Origin: Novosphingobium sp. 28-62-57
GTDB lineage: Bacteria > Pseudomonadota > Alphaproteobacteria > Sphingomonadales > Sphingomonadaceae
Length of the DNA stretch: 64,000 nt
Direction of reading: 5' to 3'
Assembly: GCA_002256985.1 (NCBI GenBank)
Contig: NCGO01000011.1
Location: forward strand, 89,397-153,396
The first letter of the stretch is position 1. Every line of letters starts with the position of its first letter. The translations under genes and the position numbers were made by a program. The notes under the pieces were generated by a model, which saw nothing but the letters and a program-made list of their open reading frames with translations, was not told the DNA's origin and did not search any database. Positions 26,848-44,368 of this stretch are shown piece by piece.

Positions 26848-27792
26848 ATGTCCGCTTCAAGCATGACCAATGCCAGTGGCACCACCGAGGGCAGTAGCAC
26901 CACCGGGCGCATCGCGCAGCGCCTCGTCAATCTTTTGCCGCCGATCATGGTGGCGATTGCCGTATCCTTCTGGGCTTTTGCACCCGATGCGTGGGTGCAG
27001 AACACTTGGGTCGTCATCGCGGTGAGTTCGGCGATCACGCTGAGCGTGCTGTTGCTGGAAATCCCGCTGGAGCGCCACGAAGGCTGGCGGATGAACCGGC
27101 GCGAATTCTTTACCGACCTTTTTTATGTCGTGCTCAGCGCCACGGTCATTTCGAAAGCCACCAATTTTCTGGCGGAAAAGCCGTTGGAATCGGTGAAGCA
27201 ATCGTTCGGCATTGCCACGCCCTGGGCGGAGCAGATGCCGTGGCTGCTGCAGGTGGCCTTCGTGGTCTTTCTCGTCGAATTCGGGCAGTACTGGATGCAC
27301 CGCCTGATGCACAATTCGACGCCGTTCTGGCTGACACATGCTCCGCATCACCACATTACCCAGCTGAATGCGATGAAAGGTGCGGTCGGCAACCCGATCG
27401 AACTGTGGTTGATCAGCCTCAGCGTGGTGATTCTGTTTGATCTGCAGCAGTCGGCCGTGTTGGCCGGATATAGCGTGATGGGCGTCGTTTCGACATTTGC
27501 CCATGCCAATGTGCGGTCAAATCCGCCGCTGTTCTATTCCTTCATCTTTACCACGATCCGCCATCACAGCCTGCACCATTCAGTCCCTTATGAAGATACC
27601 CGCTGCAATTATGGCAACTCCCTGATTTTGCTGGATCGGATTTTCGGCACTTACAAGGAAGGGGAGGCGGCCTTGGTCGGTCAGGATGATCGGCGGCGGC
27701 TATCGATCAAGGAGCAATGGCTGTTTCCGTTCGTGCCGCTGATCCAGAAGTTCAGAGCGAAGCCGACAGCCGGTTCGGCACCGCTCAACTGA
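26848..27792 (+). CDS. Sterol desaturase / fatty acid hydroxylase superfamily protein
   Basis: 314 residues, several membrane helices, with the diiron histidine clusters HRLMH (151 to 155), HAPHHH (164 to 169) and HHSLHH (239 to 244). The superfamily performs O2-dependent hydroxylation or desaturation of lipids, sterols or carotenoids; substrate unknown. The ATG at 26848 follows GGAGAGG. It stands between the guanidine operon and the PGC, divergent from the former. It is not CrtZ-like in sequence. Confidence 0.85.
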   Translation: MSASSMTNASGTTEGSSTTGRIAQRLVNLLPPIMVAIAVSFWAFAPDAWVQNTWVVIAVSSAITLSVLLLEIPLERHEGWRMNRREFFTDLFYVVLSATVISKATNFLAEKPLESVKQSFGIATPWAEQMPWLLQVAFVVFLVEFGQYWMHRLMHNSTPFWLTHAPHHHITQLNAMKGAVGNPIELWLISLSVVILFDLQQSAVLAGYSVMGVVSTFAHANVRSNPPLFYSFIFTTIRHHSLHHSVPYEDTRCNYGNSLILLDRIFGTYKEGEAALVGQDDRRRLSIKEQWLFPFVPLIQKFRAKPTAGSAPLN

Positions 27793-28039
27793 TCCGATTT
27801 CAACAAACCTGCGCGCGGCATGCAGCGTGGACTTCGCATGTCATGATGGTTTCATGCGCGATGAAGTTTATGGAAGGTAACGATATTTCCCGTTAGGTGA
27901 CCTGAAGATTCTGGTCCATGGCAGGTTTCATTATGGGCAGAGCCCAAAATACCATGTTGCGCGGCCAGTGCACTCATGGTTATTTACGTGCGCCGTTTAT
28001 CTTTAAACGCGCATCATCTCGCACTATGGGTGGATGCAA

Positions 28040-28567
28040 ATGAGGCAATCTTTTCAGTACATTGCACTAATGTCGGCAACGCTTCTCCTCGCATCTTGCG
28101 GTGGCGGTGGTGCGGACAAGGCTGCCGAAGGTTCGGCTGCCAAGACCGAAGAAACAACCACGGCGGCGGCTCCCGCTGCTGCGCCTGCAGCGGCAACCAG
28201 CGCTGCGGCACCAACGGCTGATTCCACCGACACGCTCGATGGTACCACGCTCGCTTCGCTGACGCCGGATGCAGCACATGGCAAGACGATCTTTGCCCAG
28301 TGCAAGGCTTGCCACGCAGTTGAAGAAGGCAAGAACATGGTCGGCCCGTCGCTCGCCGGCATCGTCGGCCGCGCCGCAGGGTCGGTGGCTGGCTACAGCT
28401 ACTCGAACGCCAACAAGAACAGCGGCATCACCTGGACGCCTGAAAAGATGTTCCAGTACCTTGAAAAGCCGGCACGCGTCGTTCCGGGCACCAAGATGGC
28501 CTTCGCAGGCCTTTCGAAGGCGCAGGACCGTGCAGACGTGATCGCCTATCTCAAGGCCCCGAACTGA
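28040..28567 (+). CDS. Membrane-anchored class I cytochrome c (cycA position)
   Basis: 175 residues. Lipobox LLASC gives a lipidated Cys20. About 55 residues rich in Ala, Pro and Thr form a tether, then a class I c-type domain with heme site CKACH (88 to 92), NMVGPSLAGIVGR and the Met ligand in GTKMAFAG. Start 28040 is preferred over 28034 because GGGTGG then stands 6 nt upstream. It faces hemA of the PGC, where Sphingomonadales carry cycA, so a role carrying electrons from the bc1 complex to PufC/reaction centre is likely but not shown. Confidence 0.85.
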   Translation: MRQSFQYIALMSATLLLASCGGGGADKAAEGSAAKTEETTTAAAPAAAPAAATSAAAPTADSTDTLDGTTLASLTPDAAHGKTIFAQCKACHAVEEGKNMVGPSLAGIVGRAAGSVAGYSYSNANKNSGITWTPEKMFQYLEKPARVVPGTKMAFAGLSKAQDRADVIAYLKAPN

Positions 28568-28599
28568 GCCATTAGGCCCAATCGGGTTTGCCCAAAGAC

Positions 28600-28634
28600 A
28601 AAGGGCGCGGAACCAATGGTTCCGCGCCCTTTTT
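28600..28634. terminator. Bidirectional terminator between cytochrome c and hemA
   Basis: Fifteen-base-pair perfect stem (AAAGGGCGCGGAACC against GGTTCCGCGCCCTTT) with an AAT loop, followed by T on the plus strand and a shorter T-rich stretch on the minus strand. It ends both converging transcripts, so it marks the end of the 15.5-kb bchF-hemA unit. Confidence 0.9.
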
Positions 28635-28652
28635 CATGTCCCTGGCTCTAGC

Positions 28653-29873
28653 TCAGGCGGCGGCGGAGCGCCGCGCCAGTTCGCACTGCGACCAGATGTC
28701 GCTGAGTGCATTGATCAGCTTTTCCACATCGGCATCGCTGTGAACGGGCGATGGCGTGATGCGCAGGCGTTCGGTGCCGCGCGGCACCGTGGGATAGTTG
28801 ATCGGCTGCACATAGATGCCGTGGTTGTCCATCAACCAGTCGCTGATGCGCTTGCACTTGTGCGGATCGCCGACCATGACCGGGATGATGTGGCTGGGAT
28901 TGGGCAGGTGGGGAATGCCCATCGCGTCAAGCTTGCGGCGCACCGTGGCCACGCGCTCCTTGTGCCGCGCGCGTTCGATCTCGCTGCCCTTCAGGTGGCG
29001 GATGCTGGCCGCAGCGCCTGCAGCCAGAGCTGGCGGAAGGGCCGTGGTGAAAATGAAGCCGCTGGCAAATGTGCGGACAAAATCGCACAGCGCGGCCGAA
29101 GCGGCGATGTAGCCGCCCATGACGCCAAACGCCTTGCCCAGCGTGCCTTCGATTACCGTGATCCGGTCCATCAGGCCTTCACGTTCGGCCACACCGCCAC
29201 CGCGCGGGCCATAAAGGCCAACGCCGTGAACTTCGTCGATATAGCTCATTGCGCCATGCTTTTCGCAGACGTCCAGGATGTCGGCGAGGGGGCCGATATC
29301 GCCGTCCATCGAATAGACGCTTTCGAAGGCCACCAGCTTGGGCACATCAGGTCCGTATTCGGACAGCAGCTGGTCCAGATGCTCCACATCGTTGTGCCGC
29401 CATACGCGGCACGTAGCGCGCGAGTGGCGAATGCCTTCGATCATCGAGGCGTGGTTCAGCGCATCGGAGAACACGACGCAGCCCGGCAGCTTGGCACACA
29501 GCGTGCCAAGGCCCGCCCAGTTTGAAACATAGCCGCTGGTGAACAGCAGCGCGGCTTCCTTGCCGTGCAGGTCGGCCAGCTCGTTTTCGAGCAGCACGTG
29601 GTGGTGGTTCGTGCCCGAGATGTTGCGCGTGCCACCGGCACCGGCGCCGCATTCATCCAGCGTCTTGTGCATGGCATCGAGCACGGCCGGATGCTGGCCC
29701 ATGCCGAGGTAATCGTTCGAGCACCACACGGTGACCTGTTCGGTCCGGTCTTCGACATAGCGGGTGGCATGCGGATAGTTGCCGCAGCGGCGCTCGATCT
29801 CGGTAAAGATCCGATAGCGTCCTTCGTTCCGGACCGCGTCCAGTTCCCCCTGGAAGTAGGCTTCGTAATCCAT
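28653..29873 (-). CDS. hemA: 5-aminolevulinate synthase
   Basis: 406 residues. PLP enzyme condensing glycine and succinyl-CoA, the first step of tetrapyrrole synthesis in alphaproteobacteria. Motifs: [36 protein letters not shown] and the PLP lysine Lys247 in [10 protein letters not shown]. It is the last gene of the bchF-to-hemA series (62 nt after puhE), feeding the bacteriochlorophyll branch encoded upstream. Confidence 0.97.
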   Translation of the reverse strand: MDYEAYFQGELDAVRNEGRYRIFTEIERRCGNYPHATRYVEDRTEQVTVWCSNDYLGMGQHPAVLDAMHKTLDECGAGAGGTRNISGTNHHHVLLENELADLHGKEAALLFTSGYVSNWAGLGTLCAKLPGCVVFSDALNHASMIEGIRHSRATCRVWRHNDVEHLDQLLSEYGPDVPKLVAFESVYSMDGDIGPLADILDVCEKHGAMSYIDEVHGVGLYGPRGGGVAEREGLMDRITVIEGTLGKAFGVMGGYIAASAALCDFVRTFASGFIFTTALPPALAAGAAASIRHLKGSEIERARHKERVATVRRKLDAMGIPHLPNPSHIIPVMVGDPHKCKRISDWLMDNHGIYVQPINYPTVPRGTERLRITPSPVHSDADVEKLINALSDIWSQCELARRSAAA

Positions 29874-29935
29874 GTCGTCGGTCCTCTTCGTGTGTTCTCG
29901 TTCGAGTACGTAATTGCGAATTCAGTTAGCCAAAC

Positions 29936-30715
29936 TCAGTTAGCTGGCCGTCGTGTCGGCAAGGCCCAGCCCCACAGCGCGCCATCGCGCACCGGCAGGG
30001 CCAAAAACAGGTGTTCGAGCGCCCCCAGCGCGGCGAGCGCGAATAGCAGGCTTGCCCCTGCTGCACTGGCACTGCCCTCGGGCGCATTGAGCGCGATCAA
30101 ACCAAGCCAGATTGCGAGGCCTGATGTGCCAGCAATCGCCAGCACCAGTTCGATTCCCAGACGGCGCGGGCCGAAATAGGTTTTCAGATAGGCAAGGTGC
30201 GGCGGGAAGATCTCGGTGCTCATGTTCGGCACGCCGAAGAAGATCACCATCTTGGTCGACAGGCGCATGACGAGCAGCAACGTGAAGGTCATCGCACCAA
30301 GCTGGTTCGGCGCATCCCAGCTGAGCGAAATCAGGCCAAGTGCGCTGAGCGCGAGCGCGATCTCATGCCAGGCAATGGCCCCCACGGCGTGCGCGAACCT
30401 GGCAAACCCGCGCGCGTCGGCCGGGCAAGGCTCGCGCCGCGGGCCGGTGATGGCGCCGGTCAGGAAAGTGATCTCGTGCCATGACCAGATCAGGATAGCC
30501 CCGGCGAACGCGGCATAGACGCCCCACAGCGAGGCAGATTTCATCGTCTGAGCGACCATGACCAGCCCGCCCACGCCCGCAGCCCCTGCCAGCAGCAGGC
30601 TGAGCGGGAAGGTGCGGCGTTCACGGTTATCGGCCCACGCGATCAGGCCTGTTGCCAGGAACCAGACCGCGATCGTGGCAACGACCGGCAGGACATGGCC
30701 GGTCCAGCTTACCAT
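29936..30715 (-). CDS. puhE: Photosynthetic complex assembly protein PuhE
   Basis: 259 residues, about seven membrane helices, DUF3623 family. Marks: [47 protein letters not shown]. PuhE affects reaction-centre and bacteriochlorophyll levels in Rhodobacter. Its ATG overlaps the acsF stop by 7 nt. Confidence 0.93.
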   Translation of the reverse strand: MVSWTGHVLPVVATIAVWFLATGLIAWADNRERRTFPLSLLLAGAAGVGGLVMVAQTMKSASLWGVYAAFAGAILIWSWHEITFLTGAITGPRREPCPADARGFARFAHAVGAIAWHEIALALSALGLISLSWDAPNQLGAMTFTLLLVMRLSTKMVIFFGVPNMSTEIFPPHLAYLKTYFGPRRLGIELVLAIAGTSGLAIWLGLIALNAPEGSASAAGASLLFALAALGALEHLFLALPVRDGALWGWALPTRRPAN

Positions 30716-31803
30716 GCGGGCTGCATCCGCACCGTGGCGGGCAGTTCGTTGGTGCGCGGACGCAACAGATACATGCGGGCAAAGTTCAGTCCGGCACCGA
30801 TAGTGCCCGAAGCGCGCAAGAGCGCGCCGGAAAGGCCACCCTGCTTCTTCCCCGCTTCGATCTTCTGGCTGGCCACCAGCAACCGGTCCATCGCGCGGCG
30901 GAAGCGCGGATCTTCAGTATCCAGCTCTACCGGGAAGACCTGACGGCTGATCGCGGTGCAGATGGAAAAGACGTTGTAATCATAGGTCTTGGGATCAAGG
31001 CCGAGCGCCTTGTGGAAGACCGGGCGCGCATGATCGCGCACGTACATGGTGGAATAGACGGCCAGCAGGAAGAACCGCACCCACAGCTTGTTCATGCCTG
31101 TCAGCAGTTTGGGATCGGCGCGCAGCAGCAGGGCGAAAGCCTCACCGTGACGAAACTCGTCATTGCACCACGATTCGAACCAGTTGAAGATCGGATGGAA
31201 GCGAAGTTCAGGATGCTTGGCGAGCTGGCGATAGATCGCGATATAGCGGGCATAGCCAATCTTTTCAGACAGGTAGACCGAGTAGAAAATGAACTTCGGC
31301 TTGAAGTAGTGATACTTCTTGGCCTTGGTCAGAAAGCCCAGATCGATGCCGATACCGGCATCTTTCAGCGCTTCGTTGATGAAGCCAGCGTGGCGGCTTT
31401 CATCGCGGGCGAGCAGTTTGAACAGCTGCTTCATGTCCGGGTTCTTGGTCCGTCGTGCCATTTCGGCATAGAGGATGCAGCCCGAAAACTCCGACGTCAG
31501 CGAGCTGACGAGGAAGTCGATGAATTCGGCGCGCAGTTCAGGCTCAAGCCCTTCGATGATCCCGGCAAAGCTGCCTTCGCGCTTGAAGTGCAGCTTGTTG
31601 GGATCGCTGACCATTTCGTCCATCAGCGCGTCCCATTCCTTGCGCACCAGCGAGACGTCGATCGAATCGAGCGCGGCGAAATCGGTGGTGTAAAAGCGCG
31701 GGCTAAGCACGGTTTCGTGCTGCACCATCGCGTGAACATCAGGCTTTTCCGGGAGAGCTGCGGCGCTTTCATAGGGCCGGGCGATGACAGTGTGGGCGTT
31801 CAT
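30709..31803 (-). CDS. acsF: Mg-protoporphyrin IX monomethyl ester (oxidative) cyclase, aerobic
   Basis: 364 residues. Diiron oxygenase that closes the isocyclic (E) ring using O2. The ferritin-like ligands include [14 protein letters not shown] and the DESRH motif, plus [10 protein letters not shown] further on. No anaerobic cyclase (bchE) is in the window, so ring closure here depends on oxygen, fitting an aerobic phototroph. Begins with ATGA overlapping orf96. Confidence 0.96.
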   Translation of the reverse strand: MNAHTVIARPYESAAALPEKPDVHAMVQHETVLSPRFYTTDFAALDSIDVSLVRKEWDALMDEMVSDPNKLHFKREGSFAGIIEGLEPELRAEFIDFLVSSLTSEFSGCILYAEMARRTKNPDMKQLFKLLARDESRHAGFINEALKDAGIGIDLGFLTKAKKYHYFKPKFIFYSVYLSEKIGYARYIAIYRQLAKHPELRFHPIFNWFESWCNDEFRHGEAFALLLRADPKLLTGMNKLWVRFFLLAVYSTMYVRDHARPVFHKALGLDPKTYDYNVFSICTAISRQVFPVELDTEDPRFRRAMDRLLVASQKIEAGKKQGGLSGALLRASGTIGAGLNFARMYLLRPRTNELPATVRMQPAW

Positions 31804-32090
31804 TTCATGCTCCCAGGATTGAAGCTGACTTCATAAAGTTCGGTAAGGCCAAGATAGGCCACAAGCCGCGTCCAACTGCGCAGGACAAGCCCGGCGCGTT
31901 CCACCGTCGCCATCCGATCGATCACCATGCTCTGGCCGAAGGGGATGCGGATGGGGTCGCCATGGACGCGCACTTTGTCACCGGGCTGGACGGCAATATT
32001 CCCGGCCAGTTCGACATGCGCGTGGAAGTGCGCCTCGCTTTGCTCCACCGCGATCCGGCAGGGCACATCAAAGGCGCGCGGGCCAATCAT
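31800..32090 (-). CDS. Conserved PGC protein of unknown function (between puhC and acsF)
   Basis: 96 residues, no membrane helix and no motif that I recognise. The middle ([32 protein letters not shown]) looks like a small beta-rich domain. Both ends overlap neighbours by ATGA (puhC stop, acsF start), so it is translated in lockstep with them. A small gene at this position is known from other proteobacterial PGCs but has no established function; assembly of the reaction centre or cyclase is a guess from position. Confidence 0.8.
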   Translation of the reverse strand: MIGPRAFDVPCRIAVEQSEAHFHAHVELAGNIAVQPGDKVRVHGDPIRIPFGQSMVIDRMATVERAGLVLRSWTRLVAYLGLTELYEVSFNPGSMK

Positions 32091-32599
32091 GTGGCGTTCG
32101 CCACGGCCTGCGTTTTCGAAGCGCTTTGGCTCTTCAGGAACCTGATGAATGCGGCGCGATTGTCAGGACCGAACGAGCCGAGTTCAACCGAACGACCCGT
32201 GGCCGGATCGAGCAGCGAGAGCGAGCCATTGCCCCAGAGAGAGAGTTCGAACGGCGTGGCCTGCCCGATCCCGCTCATCTTGCGTTCGCGGGCCATGCCG
32301 CGCATCACGCCGCGCACGAAACCGCCGCCATCCCCTTCACCCTTGAGCACGGCGAGGGTTTCGTCGCTGTCGGCATCCTTGACCACGACCGCACCATCGG
32401 CGCGATCGTCAAACGTCAACTTGCGCGTATCAACGGCGACAACGCCCGCGCTGGCCCGCGCAACCGAAGGGACGGCTTCGCGGTTCATCACGCCTGTTTG
32501 CACCAGCGCGGTGAGGGCCAGCGTGGTGGCGATCAGCCCGCCGGCCAGCAGCAACGCCGGACGCGGAACGGTGTTCTGGTGATCGTGGACGAGGCTCAT
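32087..32599 (-). CDS. puhC: Photosynthetic complex assembly protein PuhC
   Basis: 170 residues with one N-terminal membrane helix (about 13 to 35, PALLLAGGLIATTLALTALV) and a periplasmic domain containing DADSDETLAVLKGEGDGGGFVRG and RKMSGIGQATPFELSLWGNG, typical of PuhC. Helps assemble the RC-LH1 core. ATGA overlaps with puhB and orf96. Confidence 0.92.
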   Translation of the reverse strand: MSLVHDHQNTVPRPALLLAGGLIATTLALTALVQTGVMNREAVPSVARASAGVVAVDTRKLTFDDRADGAVVVKDADSDETLAVLKGEGDGGGFVRGVMRGMARERKMSGIGQATPFELSLWGNGSLSLLDPATGRSVELGSFGPDNRAAFIRFLKSQSASKTQAVANAT

Positions 32600-33234
32600 G
32601 CCATGGCTCCCTGCATGCCGTGATCACGGACAGGCGCTGTTGCCGGTGCAACATTGCTGCGTTGCGCGGCCGGTGCTGCGTTTGGCACGACTGCAGCGCA
32701 AGCCTGCGCCAGCACTTTGGCAACAGCCTGAGCATCGGGCAGGGCGCGCAGCATCGGCTGAGGCTTTGACAGATGCCACGGACGGGCATGCGGCCAGATC
32801 GTGGCAAGGCCAAGGCGGTGGCTGCCGGTCAGGACCAGAGCGATTTCACCATGGCCTGCGCCAAGTTCGCGCATGTTGGCTGCACCGATCAGCGCCAGCG
32901 GCAGATTGATGCACTTGTTCAGCGCAATGCCCACACGCAGGACCACCCGGCGGTTGGTGATGGTATAGACCGTGGTCCGTGCCACCAACACCGCGAACAG
33001 CGCAAGCAATCCCAAGGTGATGGCGCCACCGATGACCGCTGCTGCTGCACCGATCAGCTTGCCGCTGGCCAGGCCCAGCACGGCAAGGGCTGCGAAATAG
33101 GCGCTGACCCAGCGAGTGTGCAGCGCGCTGCGAGCGAAGGTCCGCCATTCGGGCGACCCCTGCCAGATGATGTGTTCACCGGCAGGAAGTTCGCCCGGAA
33201 GGCCACGGACAGGTTCATGATCGTATTCGGTCAC
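32596..33234 (-). CDS. puhB: Photosynthetic complex assembly protein PuhB
   Basis: 212 residues: LPAGEHIIWQGSPEWRTFAR at the front, two to three membrane helices, then a PH-like domain (VYTITNRRVVLRVGIALNKCINLPL). PuhB is a dimeric membrane protein needed for reaction-centre assembly. The C-terminal 45 residues are Ala/Pro-rich. Coupled to puhA and puhC by ATGA overlaps. Confidence 0.93.
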   Translation of the reverse strand: MTEYDHEPVRGLPGELPAGEHIIWQGSPEWRTFARSALHTRWVSAYFAALAVLGLASGKLIGAAAAVIGGAITLGLLALFAVLVARTTVYTITNRRVVLRVGIALNKCINLPLALIGAANMRELGAGHGEIALVLTGSHRLGLATIWPHARPWHLSKPQPMLRALPDAQAVAKVLAQACAAVVPNAAPAAQRSNVAPATAPVRDHGMQGAMA

Positions 33235-33995
33235 ACCAGTGGCTCCAGACGATCGGCGTTGGCATAGAGATAGCCAGTGCCGTAGTAGGCGACGGTCCGC
33301 TCTTCTTCATAGCGGGTGATTTCCTGCGGGTTGGCCGGGAACGGCGCACCTGCGAAATCGGCGGCATTGATGGCATCGATGATCACCGCATTCTTGCGGA
33401 CGACTGCCATCGGCATAGGGGCCAGCACGGTATTGGTGCCCGTATCGACCGCAAGGTAGCGCACCATGTGTTCTGCGCGATCAACCCACAGATCGGTCAC
33501 AACACCGGCCTTGAGGCCATCAGCGCCATAAACCGGCAGGCCGCGCGGATCGGTGCTGGCCGTGGCGACAGTAATTTCCGGCATGACGCCCATGGGCACG
33601 ATGCGCGGATTGCCATGGGCATCGATATCGGCCCACTTGGCGCGATCGGCATAAGAGCCAGGGCCAATGCCCGCAGCAAACACATCACCCACGGGAGTGA
33701 AGGGCGCACCGCCAAAGTTTTCACGGCGCTTGCCGTTGATCTCGAACGGATCGCGGCTGCCATTGGGGAACGAGATCGTGCCCTTGCCGAATGGCAGGAT
33801 GAAAGTTTTGGGTGCAGCCGTGGAGAGCGGCCCGCCTTCGGGATCGAGACGGCCGGTCAGCGCGTCTTCAAGGGGATAGCCTTCGCGGCGGTCTTCGCGG
33901 CGCAGCCAGAAGACCAGCGCGATGAAAAAGCCGATGAATGTTATCATTGCGATCTGTGCGGCATCTATTGTGCCAACGATATTGCCCGTGTTCAT
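33231..33995 (-). CDS. puhA: Photosynthetic reaction centre H subunit
   Basis: 254 residues. One N-terminal membrane helix (about 12 to 32, AAQIAMITFIGFFIALVFWLRRED), then a cytoplasmic beta-rich PRC-barrel domain with AGIGPGSYADRAKWADIDAHG and GVVTDLWVDRAEHMVRYL. Caps the L/M core and guides proton uptake at QB. Starts 49 nt after lhaA and leads the puhABC-orf96-acsF stretch. Confidence 0.97.
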   Translation of the reverse strand: MNTGNIVGTIDAAQIAMITFIGFFIALVFWLRREDRREGYPLEDALTGRLDPEGGPLSTAAPKTFILPFGKGTISFPNGSRDPFEINGKRRENFGGAPFTPVGDVFAAGIGPGSYADRAKWADIDAHGNPRIVPMGVMPEITVATASTDPRGLPVYGADGLKAGVVTDLWVDRAEHMVRYLAVDTGTNTVLAPMPMAVVRKNAVIIDAINAADFAGAPFPANPQEITRYEEERTVAYYGTGYLYANADRLEPLV

Positions 33996-34044
33996 GTCAG
34001 TGTCCTTCCGGTTCTCAGCTGGCCCGCTCTCATATGCCCCGGCC

Positions 34045-35483
34045 TCATGTGGGAAACTCCGTCAATCCGAAGCGATTGCCGCTGGAGTTGATGCCGGTTG
34101 TCCGGGCGGCAGCCGGGGTCTGGCCTACCAGCGGGCCAAGCACGACAAGCGTGGCGAGCAAGAGGCAGATTTCGATGATGTAGATGGTGGCATAGCCAGT
34201 GCTGCGGTGCGCCAGCGTGTGGCCCAGGCCATCGGCCACGGCGAGACTGGACACCACATCGCGCAGCACACCGCCCAAGGCGATGGCAATACCTGCAAAA
34301 GTTGTTTGCACAGCGCCCCATGCGCCCAGCGCGAGGCCGGCTGTCTTGGTATCGGACAGCGCCATCGCGGTGGTCAGCGTGCCAACCAGAAACAGGCCGG
34401 CGCCTGCACCGATCAGCATGGAGCCAAGGCCGAGCGCGACCGGGCTGGCCATCGGTGCAGCAAAGATCACCAGCATGAAGGCGGCAATGCCGACGACGAC
34501 GCCATAGCCTGCGATCCGCAAGCTGTCGGTGCCGCGGCCGAGCCAGCGGGCCGACAGCGTGAAAGCAACCAGCGCACCCAGCGCCCATGCGCCGGTCAGC
34601 GCGGTGGTGGCCCCGACTGAGAGCCCGAGGATTTCACCGCCATATGGTTCGAGCAACGCATCCTGCATGGCAAAGGCCGTGGCGCCGAGAGCCACGGCGG
34701 TGAGCAGACGCATTGTTACGGGTTGTGCGGTAAAGGCTTGCCATACTTCGGAAAAAGCGGGGCGATAGGTATCAAGTGCAGCCGTTGCGGCACTGCGGGC
34801 TTCCTGCTTCCACAGCGCGACAAGGTTGAGCACAAAGGTGAGCACGGCGGCACCCTGAATGACTTGCACCAGACGGGTGGGGCTGAACTCGACCAGCAGA
34901 CCGCCGATAACCAGCGATGACAGCATCATGCCGGCCAGCAAGGACAGATAGAGCAGCGAGACGGCGCGCGGGCGGTGCTCCTCATCGGTCAAGTCGCCAA
35001 CGAGTGCGAGCCCGGCTGTTTGTGTGGTGTGCATGCCGAACCCTGCCAGCAGGAAGGCAAGCGCACTGGTGGCAACGCCCACGCCGAACAGCGCCGGGTC
35101 GCTCATCAGCAGCAGCGCGAAGGGCATGATGGCGAGGCCGCCGAACTGCATAAGCGTGCCAAACCAGATGAACGGTACGCGCTTCCACCCCAGCACCGAG
35201 CGATGCACATCCGACCGGTGGCCGATCAGGGCGCGGAACGGTGCGGCCAGCAGCGGAATGGCGATCAACAGCGCCACCAGCCATGCCGGAATGCCCAATT
35301 CGACGATCATCACGCGGTTGAGCGTGCCATTGAGCAGCACCATGGCCATGCCGACGCTGACCTGAAACAGCGACAAGCGCAGCAGGCGCGAAAGTGGAAC
35401 CTGAGCCGTGGCAGCATCGGCAAAGGGCAGCCAGGTGACTGCCACCCGGCTCCAGTTTGCGTAGAAGGCCTGCCTTTGCTGCA

Positions 35484-35484
<1 letters not shown>
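34045..35484 (-). CDS. lhaA: LH1 assembly protein, PucC/LhaA family
   Basis: 479 residues with about 12 membrane helices. Family marks: LFQVSVGMAMVLLNGTLNRVMIVELGIPAW, FRALIGHRSDVHRSVLGWKRVPFIW and QDALLEPYGGEILG. LhaA promotes LH1 assembly, probably handling bacteriochlorophyll. The ATG at 35484 overlaps the bchM stop by one base (TGATG); the frame above it belongs to bchM antisense/other frame. Confidence 0.93.
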
Positions 35485-40719
<5,235 letters not shown>

Positions 40720-40730
<11 letters not shown>

Positions 40731-42318
40731 AATGCGCCTTTGCATCGTAGAGAGTGACGAGATCGATCACAGTGCGGCCCTGGGCGGTCGCAAAGGCTTC
40801 GGTATTGCGCCGGGCCTTGCCGCGGACGAAAAACGGAATCTTGCGCAGTTCCTTCTCGGCTTCAGCGGACCAGCTGAGCGCAACATCAGAAAGGGGTTCG
40901 GCCAGTGCGAGATCGCCTACGTGCAGGTCGGATTGCAGATCGGCGTGATGCTCTGGCTTGGCGGCGGCTTCAGGTGCCGTCGCATGCGCCTTGGAATGGA
41001 GGTGTGATGGGCCAGCGGCGTCTGAGAATTCGAAGTCATCGCGGAACATCGTCAGCAGATGCTCTTCCAGGCCCATCACCAGCGGATGAATCCAGGTATC
41101 GAAGATCACGTTGGCGCCTTCGAAACCCATCTGCGGGCTGTGCCGGGCCGGGAAATCCTGCACGTGAACCGGCGAGGAAATTACCGCGCAAGGGATGCCA
41201 AAGCGCTTTGCGATGTGGCGTTCCATCTGCGTGCCCAGCACCAGTTCGGGCGCGGCGCTGAGGATTGCATCTTCGACCAGCAGATGATCGTCGGTAATCA
41301 GCGGTTCGATGTTGTACATCTTGGCCGCTGTGCGCATTTCGCGGGCAAATTCACGGTTGTAGCAACCAAGGCCGCAGATTTCGAAGCCGAGTTCCTCGTG
41401 CGCTATGCGGGCTGCCGCAATGGCATGCGTGGCATCGCCAAAGATGAAGACGCGCTTGCCGGTGAGGTAGGTCGAATCGACCGAGCGGCTCCACCAAGGC
41501 AGACGCGAATTGGCGTCGGCAAGGGCTGAGGAGGGATCAACGCCCGCCAGTGCCGAAACTTCCTCGATAAATTCCTGCGTGGCGGCAACGCCGATCGGCA
41601 CGGTGCGGATCGAGGCTTGCCCGAGCACCTGCTCCAGCCACCGGGCGGCTTCCGTGCCGATTTCTGGATAGAGCACGATGTTGAAATCGGCACGGCCAAG
41701 CGTGCGGATATCATCGGGTGCGGCATCCAGCGGGGCAACGCAATTGACATCGATACCGAGTGAATCGAGCAGCTTGCGCACTTCGGCCACATCATCGCGG
41801 TGGCGGAAGCCAAGCGCGCAGGGGCCGAGCAGGTTGACCGACGGACGACGACCTTCACGCGCGGCGGGCTTGATGTCCTTGTCCACCAACTGGCGCACGA
41901 TGCGATAGAAGGTCTCCGATGCGCCCCAGTTTTCCTTGCGCTGGTAGCTGGGGAGTTCGAGCGGAACCACCGGACAGGGCAGGTTCAGCGCTTCGGCAAG
42001 CCCTGCCGGATCATCCTGAATGAGTTCGGCGGTGCACGATGCGCCAACCAGCAGCGCTTTGGGCTGGAACCGTTCATAGGCATCGCGCACGGCATTCTGG
42101 AAAATGCTGGCCGTATCGGTGCCCAGATCGCGGGCCTGAAACGTGGTGTAGGTGACCGGCGGACGCTTGCCGCGCCGTTCGATCATGGTGAACAGCAGGT
42201 CGGCATAAGTATCGCCCTGCGGTGCATGGAGCACGTAGTGAACCCCGTTCATCGCCGTTGCGACGCGCATTGCGCCGACATGGGGGGGACCTTCGTATGT
42301 CCAGACCGCCAGCTGCAT
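40720..42318 (-). CDS. bchB: Dark-operative protochlorophyllide reductase subunit BchB
   Basis: 532 residues, nitrogenase-like catalytic subunit. N-terminal [20 protein letters not shown] and the segment [29 protein letters not shown] are characteristic; a C-terminal protochlorophyllide-binding region [27 protein letters not shown] is present, as in other BchB. Forms the N2B2 heterotetramer with BchN, whose gene ends 4 nt upstream. Confidence 0.97.
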
Positions 42319-42322
42319 CGTC

Positions 42323-44157
<1,835 letters not shown>

Positions 44158-44213
44158 ACTCGGCCACTGTCCTTGCCGTTGAAGTTTGGAGAATACGCCT
44201 CACCGCAGACAAG

Positions 44214-44231
44214 TGTCAATCTATCTTGACG
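44214..44231. promoter_or_regulatory. PpsR/CrtJ box between bchF and ppaA
   Basis: TGTCAATCTATCTTGACG fits TGT-N12-ACA except for the last base and is palindromic over TGTCAA/TTGAC. Twelve bases on, TGACA and TGTCA (44243..44261) form an everted repeat, possibly a second weaker site. PpsR/CrtJ represses bch and crt genes under oxygen from such pairs. Confidence 0.75.
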
Positions 44232-44368
44232 ACAAATAACTATGACACTTTTGGTTTGTCAGGTGAATCTTTTCAGGGTAGGCTTTTGGTCCCGAACAGA
44301 GTCGATTTGTCGATGCGGCAGTCCGGGGGGATGTATTCTGCATCCACACCAGGCCGGAGGGGTCTGCT

